Source: Clostridium gasigenes (lineage in GTDB: Bacteria > Bacillota > Clostridia > Clostridiales > Clostridiaceae). Taken from it: a stretch of DNA of 64,000 bases. Position 1 is the first letter of the stretch, and every line of letters starts with the position of its first letter. The position numbers and the translations under genes were made by a program. The DNA lies in assembly GCF_900104115.1 (NCBI RefSeq), contig NZ_FNJM01000006.1, positions 8,468 to 72,467 on the forward strand, given 5' to 3'. Shown here piece by piece: positions 49,210-55,600 of this stretch. A model generated the notes under the pieces. That model had not been told where the DNA came from, ran no database searches, and saw nothing but the letters and a program-made list of their open reading frames with translations.

Positions 49210-49875
49210 TTGATTACAGATAGTAAGTTAGCAAAAGAAATTATTGCTAAAAGAGTTGCAAAGGAATTAAAAGATGGGCAGCTCGTAAATCTTGGAATAG
49301 GACTTCCAACTTTGGTGGCAAGTTATGTGCCAAAGGAAATACAGATTACTTTTCAATCAGAAAATGGTATGGTTGGCATGGGTCCAAAAGCAAAAATAGG
49401 GCAAGAAAATACAGATTTAACTAATGCAGCTGGACAGTGTGTAACAGTACTACCAGAGGGTTCATTCTTTGATAGTTCTATGTCTTTTGCACTAATTAGA
49501 GGTGGACATGTTGATGTAACTGTGCTTGGAGCTTTAGAGGTAGATGAAGAAGGAAATTTAGCCAATTGGATTGTTCCAGGCAAAATGGTACCTGGAATGG
49601 GCGGCGCTATGGATTTAGTAATAGGTGCAAAGGTAGTAATTGTAGCGATGCAACATACTGGAAAAGGAAAACTTAAAATCCTTAAAAAGTGTAGACTTCC
49701 ACTCACTGCAAAATCTCAAGTAAATTTAATTGTTACAGAGCTTTGTGTAATTGAAGTAACAGCTAAGGGGCTACTCTTAAAAGAAATTTATAAGGATACA
49801 ACCATTGATGAAATTAAATCTGTAACAGAAGCAAATTTAATTATTCCAGATGATATAAAGATTATGGATGTATAA
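49210..49875 (+). CDS. ctfB: Acetoacetate:butyrate/acetate CoA-transferase subunit B
   Basis: Beta subunit holding the catalytic glutamate, E51 in SENGMVG, that forms the enzyme-CoA thioester. It has 221 residues and the [12 protein letters not shown] and [19 protein letters not shown] motifs. The start is TTG at 49210, directly after the ctfA stop, with AAGGAGG (49196-49202) seven bases upstream inside ctfA; this arrangement couples translation of the two subunits. Confidence 0.95.
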   Translation: MITDSKLAKEIIAKRVAKELKDGQLVNLGIGLPTLVASYVPKEIQITFQSENGMVGMGPKAKIGQENTDLTNAAGQCVTVLPEGSFFDSSMSFALIRGGHVDVTVLGALEVDEEGNLANWIVPGKMVPGMGGAMDLVIGAKVVIVAMQHTGKGKLKILKKCRLPLTAKSQVNLIVTELCVIEVTAKGLLLKEIYKDTTIDEIKSVTEANLIIPDDIKIMDV

Positions 49876-49952
49876 AAATTTACCTTTTAAAATATAGTAT
49901 TTATAAAAAAATGTAATGATAATAATAAATAAGAAGAGAGAGTGAACATTTT

Positions 49953-50699
49953 ATGTTAGAAAGTGAAATATATAAACAAATTACAACACCACTTACTGCT
50001 CCAGCATTTCCTAAAGGTCCATATAAGTTTCATAATAGGGAGTACTTGAACATAATATACCGTACTGACTTTGAGGCACTTCGAAAAATAGTACCAGAAC
50101 CATTAGAATTAGATGAAGATGAGCCCTTAGTTAGATTTGAAATGATGGCTATGCCAGATGTGACTGGATTGGGATCCTACACTGAATGTGGGCAGGTAAT
50201 TCCAGTAAAGTATAATGGGATTAAAGGTGATTATCTACACATGATGTACTTAGACAATCATCCAGCTATCGCTGTTGGAAGAGAGGTTAGTGCCTATCCT
50301 AAGAAACTTGGGACTCCAAAGCTATTTGTTGACTCAGATACCTTAGTTGGTACATTAAACTATGGATCTTTACCAGTTGCTACTGCTACAATGGGGTATA
50401 AACATGAACCTCTAGATATTAAGGAAGCTTATAATCAAATTTCTCGTCCTAGCTTTATGCTGAAAATTGTACAAGGATATGATGGGAAACCAAGAATTTG
50501 TGAGCTTATATGTACACAGAATAAGGATATTATCATACATGGGGCATGGACTAGTTGCGCACGTCTGCAATTATTTAGTCATGCATTAGCTCCTTTGGCT
50601 GATTTACCAGTCTTAGAAGTTGTATCTGCATCACATATTCTTACAGATTTAACTCTTGCACCAGCTCATGTTGTGTACGATTATCTTGCAAAGAATTAG
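49953..50699 (+). CDS. adc: Acetoacetate decarboxylase
   Basis: Converts acetoacetate to acetone and CO2, pulling the CoA-transferase reaction. A 248-residue protein with the Schiff-base lysine in SAYPKKLGTP (K117, with K118 beside it, corresponding to Lys115/Lys116 of the C. acetobutylicum enzyme). The orientation is the same as ald and ctfAB, as in C. beijerinckii; in C. acetobutylicum adc is transcribed separately in the opposite direction. The ribosome binding site is a weak GAGAG. The gene is followed by a GNAT fossil and a duplicate of the proA terminator. Confidence 0.96.
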   Translation: MLESEIYKQITTPLTAPAFPKGPYKFHNREYLNIIYRTDFEALRKIVPEPLELDEDEPLVRFEMMAMPDVTGLGSYTECGQVIPVKYNGIKGDYLHMMYLDNHPAIAVGREVSAYPKKLGTPKLFVDSDTLVGTLNYGSLPVATATMGYKHEPLDIKEAYNQISRPSFMLKIVQGYDGKPRICELICTQNKDIIIHGAWTSCARLQLFSHALAPLADLPVLEVVSASHILTDLTLAPAHVVYDYLAKN

Positions 50700-50706
50700 A
50701 GATAAC

Positions 50707-50803
50707 TAATTAAATGCAAGAGTTCTTGCTTTAAAAGAATTTAGAAAAAATTATTCAGGGAAGCGATGTTGAGAAAAAAAGAAAATATACAAATAGTAAA
50801 ATC
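50707..50803 (+). pseudogene. GNAT fossil, copy 1
   Basis: Translates as RVLALKEFRKNYSG, then after a one-base frame change EAMLRKKENIQIVK, the motif-A region of a GNAT enzyme (compare RVLVLKEFRKNY in the intact gene at 57822-58298). The rest of the gene is missing. Nearly identical to 53641-53734, including the frameshift. Confidence 0.7.
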
Positions 50804-50866
50804 TATTAAATAGATTGCAAAAAGGTGGTATTTCGTGTCCACATACACGAAATACCACCTTTTTTC
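50778..50866 (+). repeat. adc terminator, right copy of the solvent-operon flanking repeat
   Basis: Similar to 46458-46542. The terminator stem 50821-50838 with 50845-50862 keeps the same CACGAAATACC arms, with GGTGG/CCACC instead of GGG/CCC, and ends in T residues. It is positioned to end the solvent operon. The rest of the 50700-51038 gap holds a TTCGCTAAA/TTTAGCGAA hairpin (50951-50976). Confidence 0.85.
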
Positions 50867-51038
50867 TGATTGTTTAGAGATACTAAACAGTTAACTACTA
50901 TTTTATAGTATATCATACTCTATAAATGGCTTAAAACTGTTGATTTTTAACTATTCGCTAAAAGACTAATTTAGCGAAATTTAGATACGTATTAGATTAG
51001 TAACAGAGTGAATTTTTTTTGTAGTATTTATATTTTAA

Positions 51039-51914
51039 TTAAAAAACTATTCTATCGCCTATAGTTTTTAAATCTTGTGATCCTTTTACCTTGAACTCAA
51101 CTGCACCAGTTGAAAGAAATTTACACGCATCAGCGATATTATAATCTAAAGCTAATTGTGAATGTCCATACGATACTTGTAAATTTCCACTTCCATTAAG
51201 AACTGTACCCCGAACATACATCATTCCATTGTCATACATCTTGTTAGGAAATTTTTCGCCAGGAATGTTAATACCATGTGAGTCTCCAAGTCTAAATTTA
51301 TAAGCCACGCCTGAAGTACCACTTAAAAATTTACTTTTATTTGAACGATCAATAGTTTGTGTTGTTTGGATATTTTTTTCACGTACCGAATCAAAAGATG
51401 GAGACATAAAAGCTCCAAAACAACTTTGAGTATCAAAAGTAATAGTAGCATCATGTCCTATTGCCAAAACATCACTTCCACTAAAATTAGGTTGTTTTAA
51501 CCAGTCATAAAACCCCCCTGCCATAAAATTTCCTCCTTTGTCCTTGTACGCTTCTAATGTTAGCTTTATCCATCCAAAGTCCTGAGTTATAGGTAAATTT
51601 CTTGGCATTATTTTATTTTTTTCTTTTAAGTATTCACTTTCCGTATAAGCCTTTTCAGTTTGATTACCCTTAGAATCTTTACCTATTTTAAAATATGTTT
51701 CGACGATATTTGATGATACGGCATTTTTGCTTATATCATCAATTAGAGCTTTTACTTCTGGAATAGAAGAATACTCATTTAATTTAGAATTCTCTAAATT
51801 AACCTTAACAGTATCTGGTGAAGTATTTGTTGCAGCACTTGCAGTTGAACCCATAACAAAAGTTGTAATAGTAATAGCAGCTAAAAACATTGAAAATAAT
51901 TTCATTTTTCTCAT
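51039..51914 (-). CDS. Secreted protein of unknown function
   Basis: A 291-residue protein I do not recognise. Residues 1 to about 27 form a classical signal peptide (MRKMKLFSMFLAAITITTF, cleavage probable after the ASA before ATNTS), so it is exported. The mature part is polar, without membrane segments or obvious repeats, and rich in glycine and aromatic residues in its second half (AGGFYDWLK, GHDATITFDTQSCFGAFMSP, SYGHSQLALDY). It has two cysteines in the mature part. The frame opens earlier (51962), but GGGGG upstream of the ATG at 51914 and the signal peptide fix the start. It lies downstream of a tiny membrane protein gene in a minus-strand cluster that also holds a double-glycine peptide. 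Confidence 0.75.
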   Translation of the reverse strand: MRKMKLFSMFLAAITITTFVMGSTASAATNTSPDTVKVNLENSKLNEYSSIPEVKALIDDISKNAVSSNIVETYFKIGKDSKGNQTEKAYTESEYLKEKNKIMPRNLPITQDFGWIKLTLEAYKDKGGNFMAGGFYDWLKQPNFSGSDVLAIGHDATITFDTQSCFGAFMSPSFDSVREKNIQTTQTIDRSNKSKFLSGTSGVAYKFRLGDSHGINIPGEKFPNKMYDNGMMYVRGTVLNGSGNLQVSYGHSQLALDYNIADACKFLSTGAVEFKVKGSQDLKTIGDRIVF

Positions 51915-51985
51915 AATGTACCCCCATTTTTTTATTTTGTAATTACTAACCCATAATAACATTTTTTATTATTTTTGTCAAAAAA

Positions 51986-52201
51986 TTACTCGCTTTTACA
52001 AAAACCTATAACTGTTAGCATAAACCCTAAAAGGACAAAAACCACAAATAAATTTGAATTACTGTTATCAGATAATCCTATTACTGTTAATTCTAAACCA
52101 AATATTGAATATGCTAACCAAGATTTTTTGAACTTTTTAGTTATAAATAATAAAAAAATAAATAAAAAAATTACTATCAAAATAGATAAAATATTAGGCA
52201 T
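51986..52201 (-). CDS. 71-residue two-helix membrane protein
   Basis: Small hydrophobic protein with two predicted transmembrane helices (about residues 4-21 and 48-66) and a short polar loop. TTGGAGG lies eight bases before the ATG, which supports real translation; the opposite-strand frame here lacks one. It precedes the secreted-protein gene by 72 bases and follows the double-glycine peptide gene by 244 bases. Small two-helix proteins beside bacteriocin-like peptides are often immunity proteins, but no homology is claimed. Confidence 0.6.
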   Translation of the reverse strand: MPNILSILIVIFLFIFLLFITKKFKKSWLAYSIFGLELTVIGLSDNSNSNLFVVFVLLGFMLTVIGFCKSE

Positions 52202-52445
52202 TTATATATACCTCCAAATGATTTTTTAATTTAATTATACCAATATTTATATTTTAAAATAGACTTATTATACAAAAATATAAATTATTACTTAAATGTT
52301 TTTCGCTAAAATTTGATTTAACGAAGAAGTGAATATTACAATTGTTTTAATGAAAGCTAGGACAAGAACCATATGATAGTAAAAAATTAAATGATTTTAT
52401 TCTTAAAACTAAAAAAATATTAATTAGATACTATAATATGTAGAG

Positions 52446-52565
52446 TTATAGTAGATTCATAAAGAATTTCACAAATCGCACGACAGGTATAGCAACACCA
52501 CCATTAATATTTTCAAGTTGATCTATTTTTAATGTTTGGAAATTATTGATTGATAATAATTTCAT
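52446..52565 (-). CDS. Double-glycine leader peptide (bacteriocin or pheromone precursor-like)
   Basis: A 39-residue peptide. Residues 1-23 (MKLLSINNFQTLKIDQLENI then NGG) look like the double-glycine leader cut by C39-peptidase ABC exporters. The remaining 16 residues, VAIPVVRFVKFFMNLL, would be the mature product: hydrophobic, cationic and without cysteine. The frame opens earlier at 52637, but GAAAGGA upstream of the ATG at 52565 and the leader shape fix this start. No C39 exporter, histidine kinase or response regulator is nearby, so export would depend on a distant transporter. Confidence 0.65.
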   Translation of the reverse strand: MKLLSINNFQTLKIDQLENINGGVAIPVVRFVKFFMNLL

Positions 52566-52711
52566 AAAAAAACATCCTTTCACTTGTATTGTAATTATCT
52601 TTAAAATGAAACATAATATGAAATTATAAATTGACATGAAGTTTAGACTTCAAAGTATATTAAAATGGCTTAGAGTGGGTTGTCTTGCAATTGTAACCTC
52701 TACCCTATAAA

Positions 52712-52764
52712 GAAAAAAGATTAAAGGTAAGAGGTTAATAACTGTCAATGTGATTAACCTCTTA
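52712..52764 (-). terminator. Minus-strand terminator
   Basis: TAAGAGGTTAAT (52728-52739) pairs with ATTAACCTCTTA (52753-52764). On the minus strand it runs into a T-rich tract (52712-52727). It follows the 69-residue membrane protein gene, separating it from the double-glycine peptide gene. The rest of the gap to 52566 shows no other feature except a short GAAGT/ACTTC dyad near 52640. Confidence 0.65.
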
Positions 52765-52800
52765 GTGCTTTAGTTCAATATAACAGCCGTGTTAATCCAC

Positions 52801-53010
52801 TTAACTTCTTTTAGATATTCCAGTATCTTCTTTAGTATAAAAGAACCAACCTAATGCTGCAAACATCTTAAGAAAAACTATTAAAAATTCTTTTAAATTA
52901 AACTCATTATTTCCAATAGAGAAAAGCATACCAACAAACTGTATAAGTAATATTAAACCAATTAATAATATGGATATGCGCCATATTTTCTTTATTAGTT
53001 TAAAAAACAT
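52801..53010 (-). CDS. 69-residue two-helix membrane protein
   Basis: Small protein with two transmembrane helices (about residues 11-32 and 42-58), a basic N terminus (FFKLIKKIWR) and a basic C-terminal tail (SKRS). AGGAGG six bases upstream of the ATG supports expression. It comes directly after the hydrophobic peptide frame at 53065-53185, a usual place for an immunity gene. Function is otherwise unknown. Confidence 0.6.
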   Translation of the reverse strand: MFFKLIKKIWRISILLIGLILLIQFVGMLFSIGNNEFNLKEFLIVFLKMFAALGWFFYTKEDTGISKRS

Positions 53011-53064
53011 AATTATCCTCCTAGTATATGAACTCTTAAATTCAATGCATATTTTATTTAAGGT

Positions 53065-53185
53065 CTATAAGCTCTCATATCCGTTATTAAAAGAATTATA
53101 AGCACTTCCTGCAAAATTAACGACTTCAGCTACGACACCTACAGCAGCAACAACTTTTAGGCAGCCTACAATAATATGAATACAT
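53065..53185 (-). pseudogene. Hydrophobic bacteriocin-like peptide, start codon unclear
   Basis: The minus-strand frame ending at 53065 encodes HIIVGCLKVVAAVGVVAEVV then NFAGSAYNSFNNGYESL, an alanine/valine/glycine-rich amphipathic peptide typical of class II bacteriocins. The only nearby ATG with a ribosome binding site (53185) is one base out of frame with it, and no in-frame ATG, GTG or TTG with a ribosome binding site was found. It is either a frameshifted gene or uses a rare start. A good promoter lies just upstream. Confidence 0.4.
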
Positions 53186-53239
53186 AATATTCCTATGTTA
53201 ACTTTATTTGATTTATTATCACTTATATTAACTAATTTT

Positions 53240-53269
53240 ATAATATACCGCCTAATACGTTTGAGTCAA
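53240..53269 (-). promoter_or_regulatory. Putative promoter of the minus-strand small-gene cluster
   Basis: On the minus strand TTGACT (53269-53264) is followed, 16 to 18 bases later, by TATATT or TATTAT (53247-53240). It would drive the hydrophobic peptide frame and the 69-residue protein gene. Confidence 0.5.
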
Positions 53270-53474
53270 GTAAAAGTTGGAAACAATTTTCTTGTTTTCG
53301 CTAGCCATTATTTTACAGTGTGTTTGTATTATTTACCTACCCATAATAGTCCTCAAACAAGTTTGCTTACGACCTTTATTACGATAGATTTTTGTATCTC
53401 TTTCATTAAGTAGTTTCTCATCTAAAGATTCTATTTTGTCTCACAACTTAATTATAATGGATAATTTATGTATT

Positions 53475-53503
53475 GGGGAGATGCTTTTGCATCTCCTTTA
53501 TTA
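53475..53503 (+). terminator. Terminator hairpin
   Basis: GGAGATGC (53477-53484) pairs with GCATCTCC (53489-53496) around TTTT and is followed by TTTATTATTT. No intact plus-strand gene precedes it; it may be a relic of a lost gene. Confidence 0.6.
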
Positions 53504-53512
53504 TTTACATGA

Positions 53513-53626
53513 TATTATTTACGGACACTTACTGTTCAGATAAATCATGCAGTTTCAGATGGATATAATACATCAATGTTATTTAATGATATACAACAAA
53601 TTTGTTTTTCATACCTAGAAAGTTGA
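53513..53626 (+). pseudogene. Chloramphenicol acetyltransferase 3' fossil
   Basis: Encodes YYLRTLTVQINHAVSDGYNT followed by SMLFNDIQQICFSYLES and a stop. INHAVSDGYN is the catalytic-histidine region of CAT enzymes (HHAVxDGxH), and the remaining residues match the C-terminal helix of the family. Everything upstream of this, about five sixths of the gene, is gone. Confidence 0.75.
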
Positions 53627-53640
53627 AAATAATCATAATA

Positions 53641-53734
53641 TAATTAAAGGAAAGGGTTCTTGTTTTAAAAGAATTTAGAAAAAATTATTCAGGGAAGCGA
53701 TGTTGAGAAAAAAGAAAATATACAAATAGTAAAA
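53641..53734 (+). pseudogene. GNAT fossil, copy 2
   Basis: Nearly identical to 50707-50803 (RVLVLKEFRKNYSG then, after the same frameshift, EAMLRKK). It follows the CAT fossil by 15 bases. The two fossil copies bracket the minus-strand small-gene cluster. Confidence 0.7.
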
Positions 53735-53886
53735 GTTTAGTTCCAGTAAACCTAATTTGATAATTTTAAATTATTTAGTTAGCGACAAATGGCTTAAAAT
53801 ATATGGTATAATTTTCATGTTGAATAATGATGCTTAATATACAGCTGTAATCTTTTATGCATTATATAAGAAGGGAATGAAAGCTT

Positions 53887-54057
53887 TTGTATATATTTTT
53901 ATTTATAAGTATTATTGCTATTATAGTGTTTTTTAATAACTTTGTAGCAATATTAAAGAAAGTTAAAGATGGTCAAGAAACTGGTGGCAATACATTTCTA
54001 TGTTGTATTACATTGATATACATATGGGGATGTCTAATAATTTGTGTTGCGCCTTAA
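53887..54057 (+). CDS. 56-residue two-helix membrane protein
   Basis: A TTG at 53887 with AAGGGA about ten bases upstream opens a 56-residue frame with two hydrophobic helices (about residues 2-22 and 38-54) joined by a polar VKDGQETGGNT loop. An ATG at 53878 opens only a 19-codon frame in another phase. I do not recognise the protein. The gap from here to 54292 holds only an 18-codon ATG frame at 54181-54237 with no clear ribosome binding site. Confidence 0.4.
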   Translation: MYIFLFISIIAIIVFFNNFVAILKKVKDGQETGGNTFLCCITLIYIWGCLIICVAP

Positions 54058-54292
54058 AGACTTTATATTATAAGCATAAGTTTAATACCAACAAGGTTAG
54101 GGTATAATTTTCTGTAATGATTTATATGAAAGGAGTAATTTTAAATAACTGAAAACTCAGAATATTAAGGAAGTTTGGTAATGATTAAAAAGCTATATGT
54201 AGTAAAAATGAATGCATGGTATAATTTGTATGAATAGAAGCTGAAATTAATGAATAATTGTAAACTTATCATGAATTATAGGAGAATAAACT

Positions 54293-54556
54293 ATGAAGGT
54301 AATTATATATATAAATACAGTTATATTGGCTGTTGTTGTAAATATGCTTTCTTTAATTATGTATATTTACTTAATAAAAGAAGGGAACGTTGTATTTATC
54401 ATGTTTTTAGTACTTATAGGAGTTGTTAATAGACAAATTATTGATAATGGTAAGAATCTTAATAAAAAAAAGAAAACTATAATTTATAGTAGTTTCTTTT
54501 TAATGCTTGCTATAGGTCTTGCCTATGGAACGTATTATTATAAAATTAATATATAA
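54293..54556 (+). CDS. 87-residue membrane protein
   Basis: Small unknown protein with three hydrophobic helices (about residues 3-28, 32-46 and 62-82), the last two joined by a lysine-rich loop (KNLNKKKKT). ATAGGAGAA lies eight bases upstream of the ATG. A good terminator follows, so it looks like an expressed single gene amid a stretch of gene fossils. Confidence 0.6.
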   Translation: MKVIIYINTVILAVVVNMLSLIMYIYLIKEGNVVFIMFLVLIGVVNRQIIDNGKNLNKKKKTIIYSSFFLMLAIGLAYGTYYYKINI

Positions 54557-54619
54557 TCAAATTATTAATGGTTTGTAATGTACAATATTAATGTAAGACT
54601 AGTTAGTTAGATTAATAGA

Positions 54620-54645
54620 GCCAATGCTGGAGCATTGGCTTTTGT
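54620..54645 (+). terminator. Intrinsic terminator
   Basis: GCCAATGCT (54620-54628) pairs with AGCATTGGC (54631-54639), followed by TTTT. Confidence 0.75.
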
Positions 54646-54752
54646 AGAGTCTAAAAAAATAATGCTTTTAAGCCATTTTTTAAGTGTGAAAATTAGATTT
54701 TGAATTTAGTATTTATAAAATACCTTTTTTACTTACTAAAAAGTTAATCCTA

Positions 54753-54863
54753 TTAACTAAAAATAAAGAAAGTAATGCCTAGAATGGCTTCAACACCATA
54801 AAAACTTATAGAAGTCAATATATGTTGTTTTTTTGCCCTCAAAATCGCAATCAATCCAATTCA
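54753..54863 (-). pseudogene. Fragment of a membrane protein gene
   Basis: The minus strand encodes IGLIAILRAKKQHILTSISF then YGVEAILGITFFIFS and a stop, with a stop codon just upstream and no start. It reads like the last two helices of a small membrane protein. I cannot name the family. Confidence 0.3.
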
Positions 54864-54946
54864 TTTAGAGAAATTAATAGATTTAATTATAATCAATTTA
54901 TTAGTAGAAAAATAAGGTGATAAAATTATAAAAAAATAGAATCTTA

Positions 54947-55066
54947 ATGCAGTTAAATAATGTAATAAACTCAAGACGTCCAGTACGAATACCAAGAGGT
55001 TTTAAAAATGAAGAGCTATTAAACGAATCTACTTCACCAAATGGAACATATACAATAAATAATTGA
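54947..55066 (+). pseudogene. Fragment resembling DUF5412
   Basis: A 39-codon frame, MQLNNVINSRRPVRIPRGF then KNEELLNESTSPNGTYTINN, then a stop. ESTSPNGTYTI is like the SPNG motif of DUF5412-type proteins; the rest is absent. No ribosome binding site precedes the ATG. The flanking 54650-55200 is otherwise AT-rich with nothing else recognisable. Confidence 0.4.
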
Positions 55067-55222
55067 AGAAAAAGAAAGACTAGTAGGTAAAAAGTAGATT
55101 GTTAGAATACTATTGAAACTAGAAAATAATAATCTATGCAAAATTAAGGCATCATAAAAGAAGTGGATAGTTATAAAAAAGATTTTGAGGTACATAATAG
55201 CTAAAGGGGGGAGAGGTTTACA

Positions 55223-55384
55223 CTGGAAATTAAATATAAAAATAAAGTTGAAGATATAGAATTTTTAATAAATTTTACAAAAATGAAACTTTCAAAGGAA
55301 AATAATATATATAAATCAAATTACATAAACAATTTAACGAATGATCAAAAATTGGAATTAATTAATGTTCGTAAAACATATTGA
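55223..55384 (+). CDS. Possible 53-residue protein with CTG start
   Basis: A frame of 54 codons (LEIKYKNKVEDIEFLINFTK...ending ELINVRKTY) has no ATG at its beginning, but GGGGGGAGAGG lies six bases before a CTG at 55223. The protein would be charged and helical. Its end overlaps the -35 box of the purine permease leader. It may be a fossil like its neighbours. Confidence 0.3.
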   Translation: MEIKYKNKVEDIEFLINFTKMKLSKENNIYKSNYINNLTNDQKLELINVRKTY

Positions 55385-55408
55385 TTATTTATAGTTTACT
55401 GATATAAT
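55381..55408 (+). promoter_or_regulatory. Promoter of the purine permease transcript
   Basis: TTGATT (55381-55386) and a perfect TATAAT (55403-55408) separated by 16 bases. Transcription would start near 55415, just before the riboswitch aptamer. Confidence 0.7.
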
Positions 55409-55423
55409 AAAAGTAACGAAAGA

Positions 55424-55577
55424 CACCATCCATATAATTTCGACAATACGGGTCGAGAGTTTCTACAAGAAGCCTTAAACTTCTGAGCTATGGGTGAATC
55501 CAAAGTTACTAATATAATATTTCTTCTAGAAATGTTACTATTATTGGATTTACCTATATCCAATGATAGTTTTTTTT
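55424..55577 (+). promoter_or_regulatory. Guanine-class purine riboswitch with terminator
   Basis: The aptamer (about 55424-55497) has the conserved CATATAAT, AGTTTCTAC and CCTTAAA strands, a P1 stem of ATCCATA with TATGGGT, and stems P2 (TCGAC/GTCGA) and P3 (AAG/CTT type). The specificity base before TATG is C, as in guanine/hypoxanthine sensors. The expression platform is a terminator, 55538-55549 with 55558-55569 plus eight T residues. An antiterminator can form between AATCCAA (55497-55503) and TTGGATT (55544-55550), overlapping the 3' side of P1. Ligand binding should therefore switch the permease off. Confidence 0.9.
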
Positions 55578-55600
55578 CGTCTATTTTTAGGAGGTAAGAT

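Noticed and set aside
51975..52229. An 84-codon plus-strand frame
   Set aside because: The opposite-strand 71-residue membrane protein has a strong ribosome binding site and normal membrane topology; this frame has neither.
53195..53413. A 72-codon plus-strand frame rich in hydrophobic residues
   Set aside because: It has no ribosome binding site, overlaps a minus-strand promoter and hydrophobic peptide frame, and has no recognisable motif.
54181..54237. An 18-codon frame beginning MIKKLYVVKMNAWYN
   Set aside because: No convincing ribosome binding site and no context; it may be a fossil but cannot be supported.
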